NCBI RefSeq assembly: GCF_000009765.2
Contig: NC_003155.5
Span: 2,356,001-2,420,000, forward strand
DNA length: 64,000 bases
Reading direction: 5' to 3'
Source: Streptomyces avermitilis MA-4680 = NBRC 14893
GTDB taxonomy: Bacteria > Actinomycetota > Actinomycetes > Streptomycetales > Streptomycetaceae
Shown: piece by piece, positions 34,738 to 43,104 of the stretch
How the letters are laid out: each line of letters begins with the position of its first letter
How positions within the stretch are numbered: position 1 is the first letter of the stretch
Position numbers and translations under genes: made by a program
Notes under the pieces: model-generated
Told to the model about the DNA's origin: nothing
Databases searched by the model: none
What the model saw: only the letters and a program-made list of their open reading frames with translations

Positions 34738-36366
34738 TCAGGTCGTGAACCCGGCGACACGGAGGGCGTGGACGAGGTCCCAGTGGCATTCCTCGGAGAC
34801 GCCCCGGGCCGCCTCCAGGAGCAGGGGGACGAGCGTGTGCGGGTCCGCCTCGACACTGCGGGCCGCTTCCTCCGGAGTGCGGATGCGTACGTACGCGTCG
34901 AGCAGGGCGCGGGCCTCGCGGTGGCGGCCGTCGCCGGTGAGCCCGAGCAGGGCCTCGCCGATCTCCGGGGCGGGCCGGACCACCCCCTGCCGCAGCATCT
35001 GTTGCCCGTCCACCGTGCGGCCCGCCGCGACGAGCGCGTCCGCGGCGGCGACCAGGCGGTCGGCGGGGAGCGAGGCCGCCTCCCACAGGAGGGTGGCCCA
35101 GTCGGCGCCGAGGCCGACGCGGTGCAGTTCGGCGGCGAGCAGCGGGAAGCGGGCGGCGGGCCAGTACGCGGCCTCGACGAGCAGCGCGTGCGCCTCACCG
35201 CTGCGGCCCTCGCCGCGCAGTCGGGTCAGTGTGCGCACGGTCTCGATGGTGTCGCGGCGCGCCTCGTCGTCCAGCGGCTCGCGTCGGGGCTTCGCCGCCG
35301 GGGCCTGCCCGGCGGCTCCGGCGAAGCGGGCGCCGCGGGGGGTGCGGCCGGTGTTCGGTGCGGGCGCGGGAGCGGGTGCGGCGGGCAGGGTGGCGGCGGG
35401 CGGTGTCTCCTGCGCGTCGATCATCCCGGCGAAGCGGGCGCTGCCCCGGGGGCGGCGCTTTCCGCGCTGCTTGGGCATGGTGGCCGGGGCTGCGGAGGTG
35501 ACGGGCGGGGGGTTGTCGGTGGTGTGGGGCGGATCGGTGGGATCGGTGGGACCGGTGGGACTGACGGGGTCGGCTGGGTCAGCGGGGCCGGTGAGGCCGT
35601 CAAAGCCGGTGGAATCAGTGGAATCAGTGGGACCGGTGGAACCGGTGGGACCGGTGGGACCGGTGAGGTCTGTGCGGCCGGAGAGGTCGGCGTGGCCGGT
35701 CGGTCCATAGCCCTGCTGCTGTGGACGCAGCCGCCGAGGACGACTGTCGCCGGTCCCGTCCGGCTCCCGCTGTCCGGCCTCCTGCGCCCGGAAAACACCC
35801 CCGGTCCCGCTCCCGCTCGGCGGGAAGTGCTGCGTGCCCTGTCCATGGGCGCGCAGGGCGCGGCGGTCCAGGTCCTCCATGCGGCGCCGTAGCTCCGCGC
35901 AGCGGGCCGTCGCACGGTCGTGGTCGTCGCGGGCCCAGGCGAGGTCCAGGCGGACGGAGTCGGCCTCCTCGTGGGAGCCGGCCGACGGAAGCAGCCGGCC
36001 CAGCTCCGCCTGGCGCTCGGCGGCGTAGCGCTGTTCGCGGAGCATCACGTCCAGCCGGTCGCCGAGGGCGTCGCGGCCGCCGGGCCGGGCGTCGTACGCG
36101 GCGAGCGAGGCGGCGTGCAGCGAGCGGGCCCGCTCGGCCTCCTCGGCCACGGCCCCGGGACCGTATTCCGCGGCGAGGTCCTGGAGGAGCGCCTCCACCA
36201 CGTCCCAGGGCGGCACCTCCCAGCCGTCGAGACAGGCCCGCATGCCGTCGGGGTCCCGCTGCCAGAACACTCCGCACCAGCCGCCGTCCTGATCGAGCCT
36301 GGCCAGCAGGCCGTTCAGGTACCTCGCGAACTCCCCCACCTGTCTCGGGAGTTGTTCCACAGCCAT
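34738..36366 (-). CDS. Repeat-rich protein of unknown function
   Basis: A 542-residue protein with a helical N-terminal half (WCGVFWQRDPDGMRACLDGWEVPPWD; coiled-coil-like around AAERQAELGRLLPSAGSHEEADSV, read in two parts). A low-complexity middle of Gly-Pro-Thr triplets and Asp-Pro-Thr repeats spans about residues 210-295, and a helical C-terminal domain of about 180 residues (LLVEAAYWPAARFPLLAAEL) follows. No enzyme motif is visible. The start ATG at 36366 has GGGAG 9 nt upstream. The Gly-Pro-Thr repeats look collagen-like but are short. Similar proteins occur in Streptomyces as uncharacterised large conserved proteins. Monocistronic. Confidence 0.65.
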   Translation of the reverse strand: MAVEQLPRQVGEFARYLNGLLARLDQDGGWCGVFWQRDPDGMRACLDGWEVPPWDVVEALLQDLAAEYGPGAVAEEAERARSLHAASLAAYDARPGGRDALGDRLDVMLREQRYAAERQAELGRLLPSAGSHEEADSVRLDLAWARDDHDRATARCAELRRRMEDLDRRALRAHGQGTQHFPPSGSGTGGVFRAQEAGQREPDGTGDSRPRRLRPQQQGYGPTGHADLSGRTDLTGPTGPTGSTGPTDSTDSTGFDGLTGPADPADPVSPTGPTDPTDPPHTTDNPPPVTSAAPATMPKQRGKRRPRGSARFAGMIDAQETPPAATLPAAPAPAPAPNTGRTPRGARFAGAAGQAPAAKPRREPLDDEARRDTIETVRTLTRLRGEGRSGEAHALLVEAAYWPAARFPLLAAELHRVGLGADWATLLWEAASLPADRLVAAADALVAAGRTVDGQQMLRQGVVRPAPEIGEALLGLTGDGRHREARALLDAYVRIRTPEEAARSVEADPHTLVPLLLEAARGVSEECHWDLVHALRVAGFTT

Positions 36367-36502
36367 CGCCACAACTCCCGCCAGACTGGAGTACTCCGAT
36401 CCGGTAGAAAACACCAACCGTGTTACGGAACGGCTACGAGGAGTTTTCAGACCGGACGCAGAGCGCTCCGCCGAAGCGCGGGGCGTCCGTGCGCGCCCCC
36501 GC

Positions 36503-36754
36503 TCATACGCCGATCAGTACGCACCGCCCGGCGATGTCGTCCATGGACAGTCCGAGTGCGCGCGCCAGCGCCGCGACGGTGAAGAAGGCCGGGGTCGGGG
36601 CGCGGCCGGTCTCGATCTTGCGCAGGGTCTCCGCCGAGAGGCCGGCACTCGCGGCGACGTCGGCCATGGTGCGACTACCACGGGCCTCGCGCAGCAACTG
36701 CCCGAGCCGCTCGCCGCGTTCATGTTCTTCGGGGGTCAGCGGGGTGCGCACCAT
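36503..36754 (-). CDS. Small XRE-family regulator of map (copy 1)
   Basis: An 83-residue one-domain helix-turn-helix protein, MVRTPLTPEEHERGERLGQ at the N terminus and AGLSAETLRKIETGRAPTP in the recognition region. It is divergent from a methionine aminopeptidase gene with 84 bp between. The ATG at 36754 is used because its paralogue at 56155 starts at the same position (MVRLPLTPAE). The -10 box TAGAAT lies exactly 6 nt before the ATG, with no ribosome site, so the mRNA should be leaderless. It probably binds the shared intergenic region. An upstream in-frame GTG at 36760 would add two residues. Confidence 0.85.
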   Translation of the reverse strand: MVRTPLTPEEHERGERLGQLLREARGSRTMADVAASAGLSAETLRKIETGRAPTPAFFTVAALARALGLSMDDIAGRCVLIGV

Positions 36755-36838
36755 GACCACATTCTAATACCGGCTCGCCTCCGCCGGAGAGCCGATCGGG
36801 CGTTATGCCAATAGGGCCCTACCGGTATAATAATTGGC
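36755..36838. promoter_or_regulatory. Divergent XRE/map promoter region, copy 1
   Basis: The minus-strand promoter of the regulator has TAGAAT (36766-36761) 6 nt before its ATG. The plus-strand map promoter has TATAAT at 36826-36831, 7 nt before its ATG. Both predict leaderless transcripts. TACCGGTA (36820-36827) overlaps the map -10, and a half site ATACCGG lies beside the regulator -10. A 24-nt block (36750-36773) recurs with one mismatch at 56136-56159. Confidence 0.6.
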
Positions 36839-37624
36839 ATGGTGGAACTCAAGACGGATACGTCGATCGACGCGATGCACGAGGCGGGCCAGGTCGTGGG
36901 GAGAGCTCTCACGGCGGTGCGGGAGGCCGCCGACGTGGGCGTCTCCCTGCTGGAGCTGGACGAGGTGGCACGCGGAGTACTGCGGGAGGCGGGGGCCTCG
37001 TCGCCCTTCCTCGGCTACCGGCCGTCGTTCGCGCCCACGCCCTTCCCGGCGGTCATCTGCGCCTCCGTCAACGAGGCGATCGTGCACGGCATCCCGGACG
37101 GGTACCGGCTGCGCGACGGCGACCTGGTCTCCGTCGACTTCGGGGCCGAACTGGGCGGCTGGGTCGGCGACTCGGCGATCAGCTTCATCGTGGGCACGCC
37201 CCGGGCCGCGGACGTACGGCTCGTGGAGACCGCCGAACGCGCGCTGGCCGCGGGCATCGCGGCGGCCGTCGTCGGCAACCGCATCGGGGACATCGCGCAC
37301 GCGATCGGCTCGGTGTGCCGGGCGGCGGGGTACGGCATCCCGGACGGCTTCGGCGGTCACGGCGTGGGCCGCCGGATGCACGAGGACCCGCCGGTGCCGA
37401 ACGAGGGCCGCCCCGGCCGCGGTCTGCCGCTGCGCCACGGCATGGTGCTGGCGATCGAGCCGATGCTGATCGGCGGCGGCACGGACGGTTTCCACGCGGC
37501 GGCGGACGGCTGGACCCTCCGTACCGACGACGGTTCACGCGCGGCCCACGCGGAGCACACGGTGGCGATCACCGACGCGGGACCCCGGATCCTGACAGCC
37601 CGCACAAAGACCCACGCCGCCTGA
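36839..37624 (+). CDS. map: Type I methionine aminopeptidase (copy 1)
   Basis: A 261-residue enzyme that removes N-terminal Met from nascent proteins. The five metal ligands are visible: Asp in VSVDFGAE, Asp in VGDSAISF, His in GGHGVGRRMHEDP, Glu in AIEPML and Glu in AEHTVAIT. The ATG follows directly on a TATAAT box with 7 nt between and no ribosome site, so translation is probably leaderless. It is divergent from a small XRE gene; a second such pair is at 55322-56460. It is unlikely to be the housekeeping map, which in Streptomyces lies in a ribosomal-protein cluster. Confidence 0.9.
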   Translation: MVELKTDTSIDAMHEAGQVVGRALTAVREAADVGVSLLELDEVARGVLREAGASSPFLGYRPSFAPTPFPAVICASVNEAIVHGIPDGYRLRDGDLVSVDFGAELGGWVGDSAISFIVGTPRAADVRLVETAERALAAGIAAAVVGNRIGDIAHAIGSVCRAAGYGIPDGFGGHGVGRRMHEDPPVPNEGRPGRGLPLRHGMVLAIEPMLIGGGTDGFHAAADGWTLRTDDGSRAAHAEHTVAITDAGPRILTARTKTHAA

Positions 37625-37819
37625 AGACCCACACCGCCCGAGAACGCACGCGCGGCGGCCGGCGGCAGGCGTCTCAGCGACGGCACGTCCGCGCGGACGC
37701 GGACCGGTTCAGAGCCCCGCACACGGCCGCCGGCCGGGCGGTCCGCGCCCCACCGGTGTCCGGCCACCGCCTGTCGCGCCACGGCTGCGCCGGGGCGGCG
37801 GCCGAACACCTGGGCCCGT

Positions 37820-39619
37820 CTACGACGCCGGCCGCACCACCATCGCCGACCCGCCGCCCCGGCGCACCTTCTCCGCCGCGGCCAGCCACTTGCCGTTCGA
37901 CAGGCGCTGCACGCCCGTCGCCGCGCCGATCTCCGGGTTCAGCTTGAAGGAGTGCCCGATGGCTTCCAGCTTGCCCCTGAGCGTGCTGTCGTACAGGCCC
38001 GGTTCGAGCTCCGTCTGGGCCGCGTTGCGCTGGCTGGCGCGCGGCGCGGCGATCGCGTCGACCAGCGGCAGCCCGCGGTCGAGGAACCCGGTCAGGGTCT
38101 GCAGCACGGTCGTGATGATGGTCGCGCCGCCCGGCGAACCGAGCGCGACGACCGGCTTGTCGTGCCGGTCGAGCACGATCGTCGGCGAGATCGACGAGCG
38201 CGGGCGCTTGCCGGGGCCGGGCAGGTTCGGGTCGTGCACGGCCGGGTTCGCCGGGGTGAAGGAGAAGTCCGTCAGTTCGTTGTTCAGGATGAAGCCGCGG
38301 CCGGGGACCGTGATGCCGCTGCCGCCGGTCTGCTCGATGGTGAGCGTGTAGGCGACGACGTTGCCCCACTTGTCGGCCACCGTGAGGTGCGTGGTGTTCT
38401 CGCCCTCGTACGTCGTCGGAGCCGCCGTGCCCCCGGTGGCGCAGGCCTTCGCCGGACTGCGCGGATCACCCGGCGCCAGCGGGCTGGTCAGCACCGCGTC
38501 GTCGCTGATGAGGCACGCGCGCGAGTCGGCGTACTTCTGCGACAGCAGTTCCTTCGTGGGTACGTCCTCGAAGGCGGGGTCGCCCACCCAGCGCCCCCGG
38601 TCCGCGAACGCGATCCGGCTGGCCTCGATGTAGTGGTGCAGGTACTGCACCTCGTCGGCCTTCGACAGGTCGGTCTTCTCCAGGATGTTGAGCGCCTCGC
38701 CGACCGTCGTGCCGCCCGAGGAGGAGGGGGCCATGGAGTAGACGTCGAGGCCCCGGTACGAGGTCTTCGTGGGCGCCTGGAGCTTCGCGCGGTAGGCCTC
38801 GAGGTCTTTGGCCGAGAGTCGGCCGGGCCGGGCGTTCCAGCCCGAACTTGGCTCCACGGGCGGCTTGTTCACGGTGGCGACGATGTCCTCGCCGAGATCG
38901 CCGCGGTAGACCGCGTCGACGCCCTTGGTGCCCAGCTCGGCGTAGGTGCGGGCGAGATCGGGGTTCTTGAAGGTGGAACCGACCACCGGCAGCTCACCGT
39001 TCGGCAGGAACAGCTTCGCCGTGTCCGGGAAGTAGCGGAACCGGGCCTCGTTGGAGGCGGTCTGGGTGCGGAAGGTGCTGTCGACCGTGAAGCCGTCGCG
39101 CGCGATCCGCTCCGCCGGCTTCAGCACCGTGCCGAGCCGCTTGCTGCCCCACTTGTCGAGGGCGGTCTGCCAGGTGGCGGGCGAGCCGGGCGTGCCCACG
39201 CTCAGGCCGCTGGTGACGGCGTCGGCGAAGGCGAGCGCCTTGCCGTTCTCCTCGAACAGGTGGGAGTCGGCGGACAGCGGCGCGGTCTCCCGGCCGTCGA
39301 TGGTGCGCACCGTACGGGACTTGGCGTCGTAGTAGACGAAGTAGCCGCCCCCGCCGATGCCCGACGAGTACGGCTCGGTGACGCCGAGCGCCGCGGCGGT
39401 GGCGACGGCCGCGTCCACCGCGTTGCCGCCCTTCTTCAGCACCTCGATGCCGGCGGCGGAGGCATCCGCGTCGACGCTCGACACGGCACCGCCGTAGCCG
39501 ACGGCGACCGGAACTTTCCGCACCGAGGTGACCGCGGTGGGTGGAGCCGCCGCTCCCACCGACACCACCGCGGCCGAAACCGCCAACACCGCCAGATTCC
39601 GTGCCACAGGCCGACGCAT
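37820..39619 (-). CDS. ggt: Secreted gamma-glutamyltransferase
   Basis: A 599-residue exported gamma-glutamyltranspeptidase. A signal peptide (NLAVLAVSAAVVSVGAAAPP) follows MRRPVAR. Autocleavage is expected before Thr409 in EGENTTHLTVADKWGN. The small subunit carries the Gly-Gly and Ser-Ser-rich active-site parts (SSISPTIVLD, ALGSPGGATIITT). It splits glutathione and other gamma-glutamyl compounds outside the cytoplasm. The ATG at 39619 has GGAGG 6 nt upstream. It is a monocistronic gene. The 37625-37819 gap between map and this gene shows nothing further. Confidence 0.93.
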   Translation of the reverse strand: MRRPVARNLAVLAVSAAVVSVGAAAPPTAVTSVRKVPVAVGYGGAVSSVDADASAAGIEVLKKGGNAVDAAVATAAALGVTEPYSSGIGGGGYFVYYDAKSRTVRTIDGRETAPLSADSHLFEENGKALAFADAVTSGLSVGTPGSPATWQTALDKWGSKRLGTVLKPAERIARDGFTVDSTFRTQTASNEARFRYFPDTAKLFLPNGELPVVGSTFKNPDLARTYAELGTKGVDAVYRGDLGEDIVATVNKPPVEPSSGWNARPGRLSAKDLEAYRAKLQAPTKTSYRGLDVYSMAPSSSGGTTVGEALNILEKTDLSKADEVQYLHHYIEASRIAFADRGRWVGDPAFEDVPTKELLSQKYADSRACLISDDAVLTSPLAPGDPRSPAKACATGGTAAPTTYEGENTTHLTVADKWGNVVAYTLTIEQTGGSGITVPGRGFILNNELTDFSFTPANPAVHDPNLPGPGKRPRSSISPTIVLDRHDKPVVALGSPGGATIITTVLQTLTGFLDRGLPLVDAIAAPRASQRNAAQTELEPGLYDSTLRGKLEAIGHSFKLNPEIGAATGVQRLSNGKWLAAAEKVRRGGGSAMVVRPAS

Positions 39620-39724
39620 CCGTACCTCCAGATCACAGGCGTCTGCGCAGCGTAACCGTATCGCCATGGCCCCGTCAGGGGCTCCTCCAACAGCGTAGAA
39701 CGCACCCGGCTAGCATGCGCGCCC

Positions 39725-40480
39725 ATGAATGACGACGTGCGCAACATCGTCCTCGGCGTGGTCGCGGCCGGCATCAGCGCCGCCCTCGGCTGGATCGCCC
39801 GTACCTATCTGTGGAAGCGGAAGCTGCGCCGCAAGCAGGCGTTCTTCGGGCTGCCCGACAACTCGGAGTCGCTGCTGGTGGTCAACCGCGAGGCGGGCGG
39901 CCCCGAGCTGACGGTGATGCGCCACGACGTGTTCGCGCTGCTCGAACTCTCCGCGCTGATCAAGGACTGCGGCGCGCACGCCCAGGTCGTCGCGCACGAC
40001 GCGGCCCAGCAGGGCTTCGGCGAGCGCACCGAGTTCTGCGTCGGCGGGCCGTCCTCGAACCGCCGGATGGCCGCGCACCTCCACAGCCTGCTGCCGGGCA
40101 TACAGGTGAACACCGACCCCGAACCGGGCCCGGACCGCGGCGCGTTCCAGATCGGCACCGAGCGCTACCGGCTGGAGTCCGGCAAGGGCGAGTACGTGCT
40201 CCTCGCCCGCCTCACCGCCGACCTGGGCCACGGCACACGACCGGTCTTCCTCTTCTGCGGCCAGCGCGCCATCACCAACCAGGCGGCCACCCGCTATCTC
40301 GCCCGCAACCACGAGCGCCTCGCGCGCAAGTACGGCGGCAACTCCTTCGTCCTGCTCCTGAAGGTCGTCAACTCCCAGGCGTACGGGCCCGATGTCGTCG
40401 AACTCGTCGCGGACGTCACCCGGGCCGCGCAGACCCCGGCGCCGGTCGTGGCTCCCCGCAACTCGCACCGCGCCTCCTAG
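39725..40480 (+). CDS. Membrane-anchored protein of unknown function
   Basis: A 251-residue protein with one N-terminal membrane helix (IVLGVVAAGISAALGWIA) followed by basic residues (KRKLRRK) and a soluble domain of about 210 residues. Conserved-looking stretches are FGLPDNSESLLVVNREAGG, HDVFALLELSALIKDCGA and VFLFCGQRAITNQAATRYLA, the last ending in a run like an NTP- or cofactor-binding fold without a named motif. I do not recognise a function. Monocistronic, divergent from the ggt gene. Confidence 0.68.
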   Translation: MNDDVRNIVLGVVAAGISAALGWIARTYLWKRKLRRKQAFFGLPDNSESLLVVNREAGGPELTVMRHDVFALLELSALIKDCGAHAQVVAHDAAQQGFGERTEFCVGGPSSNRRMAAHLHSLLPGIQVNTDPEPGPDRGAFQIGTERYRLESGKGEYVLLARLTADLGHGTRPVFLFCGQRAITNQAATRYLARNHERLARKYGGNSFVLLLKVVNSQAYGPDVVELVADVTRAAQTPAPVVAPRNSHRAS

Positions 40481-40518
40481 GTTTCAGGCCATTCCAACAA
40501 TCGTTACTGGCACGTAAC

Positions 40519-40596
40519 TTACCGACGGGTTACTTAAGGTAAGGAGCTGCGGTTACCGTCGGGTCACTTTGCACTGACAAAAGTGAGGAGTGACCC
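40519..40596 (+). promoter_or_regulatory. Direct repeats and ribosome-site hairpin before CocE-type gene
   Basis: Two 17-bp direct repeats, TTACCGACGGGTTACTT (40519-40535) and TTACCGTCGGGTCACTT (40553-40569), match at 15 positions and start 34 bp apart. The second overlaps an inverted repeat GGGTCACT (40561-40568) / AGTGACCC (40589-40596) that ends against the GTG start and takes in the GTGAGGAG ribosome site. Within it TCACTTT and AAAGTGA also pair. This suggests transcriptional control plus possible masking of the ribosome site. Confidence 0.5.
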
Positions 40597-42165
40597 GTGG
40601 GACACGCACGCAAGACCCTGCGCACGACCGCAGTGAGCGCCGTATCGGCGACCCTGATCGCCGGCACCGCCCTCGGGCTCGCCCCCACCGCACAGGCGGC
40701 GTCGGGCGGCGTCAGCTTCGTCGACATCGCCGGTGACGGCGGCACGGTCCTGAAGGCCAATGTCGTCACGCCCGCCGGCGCCGACGGCTCCCGCACCTAC
40801 CCGCTCATCGTGCTGCCGACCAGCTGGGGCCTGCCGCAGGCCGAGTACCTCGCCCAGGCCCACAAGCTCGCGGACTCCGGCTATGTGGTCGTCAGCTACA
40901 ACGTCCGCGGCTTCTGGCAGTCCGGCGGATACATAGAGGTGGCCGGCCCGCCCGACGTGGCGGACGCCTCCAAAGTGATCGACTGGGCCCTCGCCCACAC
41001 CCCGGCGGACGCGCGGAAGGTCGGCATGGCGGGCATGTCGTACGGCGCCGGCATCAGCCTGCTCGCCGCCTCGCACGACAAGCGGATCAAGGCGGTCGCG
41101 GCCCTCAGCGGCTGGGCCGACCTCACCGACTCGATCTACTCGGGCCGCACCCAGCACGTCCAGGCGGCCGCCCTGCTGGACGGTGCCGGAACCCTCACCG
41201 GCCGCCCGAGCCCCGAACTCCAGCAGGTCTTCAAGGACTTCTTCGCCTCCGACCTGTCCACGGAGCCGGACCTCCTCGCCTGGGGGAAGAAACGTTCCCC
41301 CGAGACGTACATCGACCAGATGAACAAGAACGGCGCGGCCGTCTTCATGGCCAACGGCTGGGGCGACACGATCTTCTCGCCCAATCAACTCGCCAAGTAC
41401 TACGAGGAGTTGACCGGCCCGAAGCGCCTGGAGTTCCGCCCCGGCGACCACGCCACCGCCGAGATAGCCGGCCTGTTCGGGGTCCCCAACGACGTGTGGA
41501 CGGACACGGAACGCTGGTTCGACCACTACCTCAAGGGCGAGGACAACGGCATCGACGGCGAGCAGCCGGTCCAGCTCAAGCCCCGTTCCACGGGTGACTA
41601 CGAGGGCTATCCGGACTGGAAGTCGGTCGGCGCGACGACGAAGAAGATCGCCCTCACGGGCACCACCACGATCCACACGAACGTGGACTCGGGCGCCAAC
41701 GGCGGGCTCATCTTCCTGTCCAGCATCCTCGACCAGCTCGCCCAGCTGCCCCCGATGGCCTCGATCCCGCTGCTGCCGCGCTACTGGGCCGCCGTCTGGC
41801 AGTCGGAGAAGTACACGAGCGGCCAACACGTGCGCGGCACGGTGAAGCTGCACACCACGGTCACCGGCACCAAGGAGAGCGGCACCCTCGTCGCGTACCT
41901 CTACGACGTGGGCCCGCTCGGTGTCGGCAAGCTGGTCAGCAACGCTCCGTACACCTTCCACGGCCAGACCCCCGGTCAGCCGTTCGGCGTCGACCTGGAA
42001 CTGTCCTCCACGGCCTACGACGTCCCGGCGGGGCACCGCCTCGCCCTGGTCGTCGACACGGTCGACTCCCTCTACATCGAGCACAACCCGTCCGGCGCGC
42101 AGCTGACCTTCTCCTCGCCGGAGCACGACACCTCATACGTGTCGGTACCCCTGCGCGAGCAGTGA
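40597..42165 (+). CDS. Secreted CocE/NonD (peptidase S15-type) hydrolase
   Basis: A 522-residue exported alpha/beta hydrolase. The signal peptide ends in LAPTAQAAS. The catalytic Ser148 lies in KVGMAGMSYGAGISLLAA, followed by the Asp region ANGWGDTIFSPNQL and the His of RPGDHATAE. The C-terminal 170 residues are the jelly-roll domain of X-Pro dipeptidyl peptidase/cocaine-esterase proteins. It hydrolyses esters or acyl-dipeptides outside the cell; the substrate is unknown. The GTG start has GTGAGGAG upstream, and the promoter carries repeats described separately. Confidence 0.88.
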   Translation: MGHARKTLRTTAVSAVSATLIAGTALGLAPTAQAASGGVSFVDIAGDGGTVLKANVVTPAGADGSRTYPLIVLPTSWGLPQAEYLAQAHKLADSGYVVVSYNVRGFWQSGGYIEVAGPPDVADASKVIDWALAHTPADARKVGMAGMSYGAGISLLAASHDKRIKAVAALSGWADLTDSIYSGRTQHVQAAALLDGAGTLTGRPSPELQQVFKDFFASDLSTEPDLLAWGKKRSPETYIDQMNKNGAAVFMANGWGDTIFSPNQLAKYYEELTGPKRLEFRPGDHATAEIAGLFGVPNDVWTDTERWFDHYLKGEDNGIDGEQPVQLKPRSTGDYEGYPDWKSVGATTKKIALTGTTTIHTNVDSGANGGLIFLSSILDQLAQLPPMASIPLLPRYWAAVWQSEKYTSGQHVRGTVKLHTTVTGTKESGTLVAYLYDVGPLGVGKLVSNAPYTFHGQTPGQPFGVDLELSSTAYDVPAGHRLALVVDTVDSLYIEHNPSGAQLTFSSPEHDTSYVSVPLREQ

Positions 42166-42213
42166 TCTCCGGCTGCTGCCGGCCGGGCCTGGCCCTGTGC
42201 GCTGCTGCTCCCC

Positions 42214-43104
42214 CTATGGTCTCGGGGCCGTGGGGGGACCCCCACGCGGCAGCAGCGTCCCTGGCTCGGCCGCGGCGACTTCCACGGCCTCGGTCTTGGG
42301 ACTGCGCTGCTCACGCCGGGACACCCACTGGGCGAACCAGGAAAGCAGCATGCACATCCCGATGTAGATCGGCGAGATCACCATCACCACGGGGATGAAC
42401 GGCAAATCGTAGTCGAGGTTCGACGCGATCAGTTTCCCGGCGTGGAGGAACTCCTCGTAGGTGATCAGATAACCGAGCGAGGTATCCTTCAGGGCCACCA
42501 CCAGCTGGCTGATGATGGCGGGCAGCATGGCGCGTACGGCCTGCGGTACGAGCACGTGCGCCATCACCTGCGTCTTGCGCATGCCGAGGGCGAACGCGGC
42601 CTCCCGCTGACCGCGTTCGACGGACTCCACGCCCGAGCGGAAGACCTCGGCGAGCACCGAGCCGTTGTAGAGGGTGAGTCCCGCGACCAGTGCGGGCAGC
42701 GGCTGCACCTTGAGCGCCACGAAGATGAAGAAGATCATCACCAGCACCGGCATGGCCCGGAAGAACTCGACGACCAGCGTGGCCACCCAGCGCACCGGGG
42801 CGTGGTCCGAGAGCCGCCCGGTGGCGAGCAGGCCGCCGAGGGCCAGCGAGAGTACCGCGGCGATCCCGAAGGCCTTGAGCGTGTTGCCGAGACCGCGCAG
42901 CAGCAGTTCCTGGATTCCCTTGTACTCGAAGGGCATCCACTTGGTGTACGTGAACTGGCCGGTGTCGAAGAGGAGATACACGATCCAGCCGACCAGGGCG
43001 AGCAGAACGACGGTCGACAACACCCCGTACAGTCGGTGCCGTTGTCGCGTCCTGGGCCCGGGGATGTCGTAGAGGGCCGTGGCCTCAAGGGTTTTGGTGG
43101 TCAT
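42214..43104 (-). CDS. gluD: Glutamate-type ABC transporter permease GluD
   Basis: A 296-residue polar amino-acid permease of the HisM type, with an N-terminal tail, five or six membrane helices and the cytoplasmic loop SVERGQREAAFALGMRKTQVM that docks on the ATPase. The block ELLLRGLGNTLKAFGIAAVL is the usual start of the permease domain. The last 25 residues are Pro/Glu-rich and not conserved. The start overlaps the gluC stop by 4 bp (ATGA). It is the last gene of the gluABCD operon and converges with the CocE-type gene. Confidence 0.92.
   Translation of the reverse strand: MTTKTLEATALYDIPGPRTRQRHRLYGVLSTVVLLALVGWIVYLLFDTGQFTYTKWMPFEYKGIQELLLRGLGNTLKAFGIAAVLSLALGGLLATGRLSDHAPVRWVATLVVEFFRAMPVLVMIFFIFVALKVQPLPALVAGLTLYNGSVLAEVFRSGVESVERGQREAAFALGMRKTQVMAHVLVPQAVRAMLPAIISQLVVALKDTSLGYLITYEEFLHAGKLIASNLDYDLPFIPVVMVISPIYIGMCMLLSWFAQWVSRREQRSPKTEAVEVAAAEPGTLLPRGGPPTAPRP

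Noticed and set aside
36503..37624. Toxin-antitoxin system interpretation of the XRE/map pair
   Set aside because: The partner is a full-length aminopeptidase with all metal ligands, not a small toxin; the genes are divergent rather than in one operon.
42229..42246. CGTGGGGGGACCCCCACG palindrome as a terminator for the CocE-type gene
   Set aside because: It lies inside the C-terminal codons of gluD and has almost no loop; a role is possible but cannot be supported.
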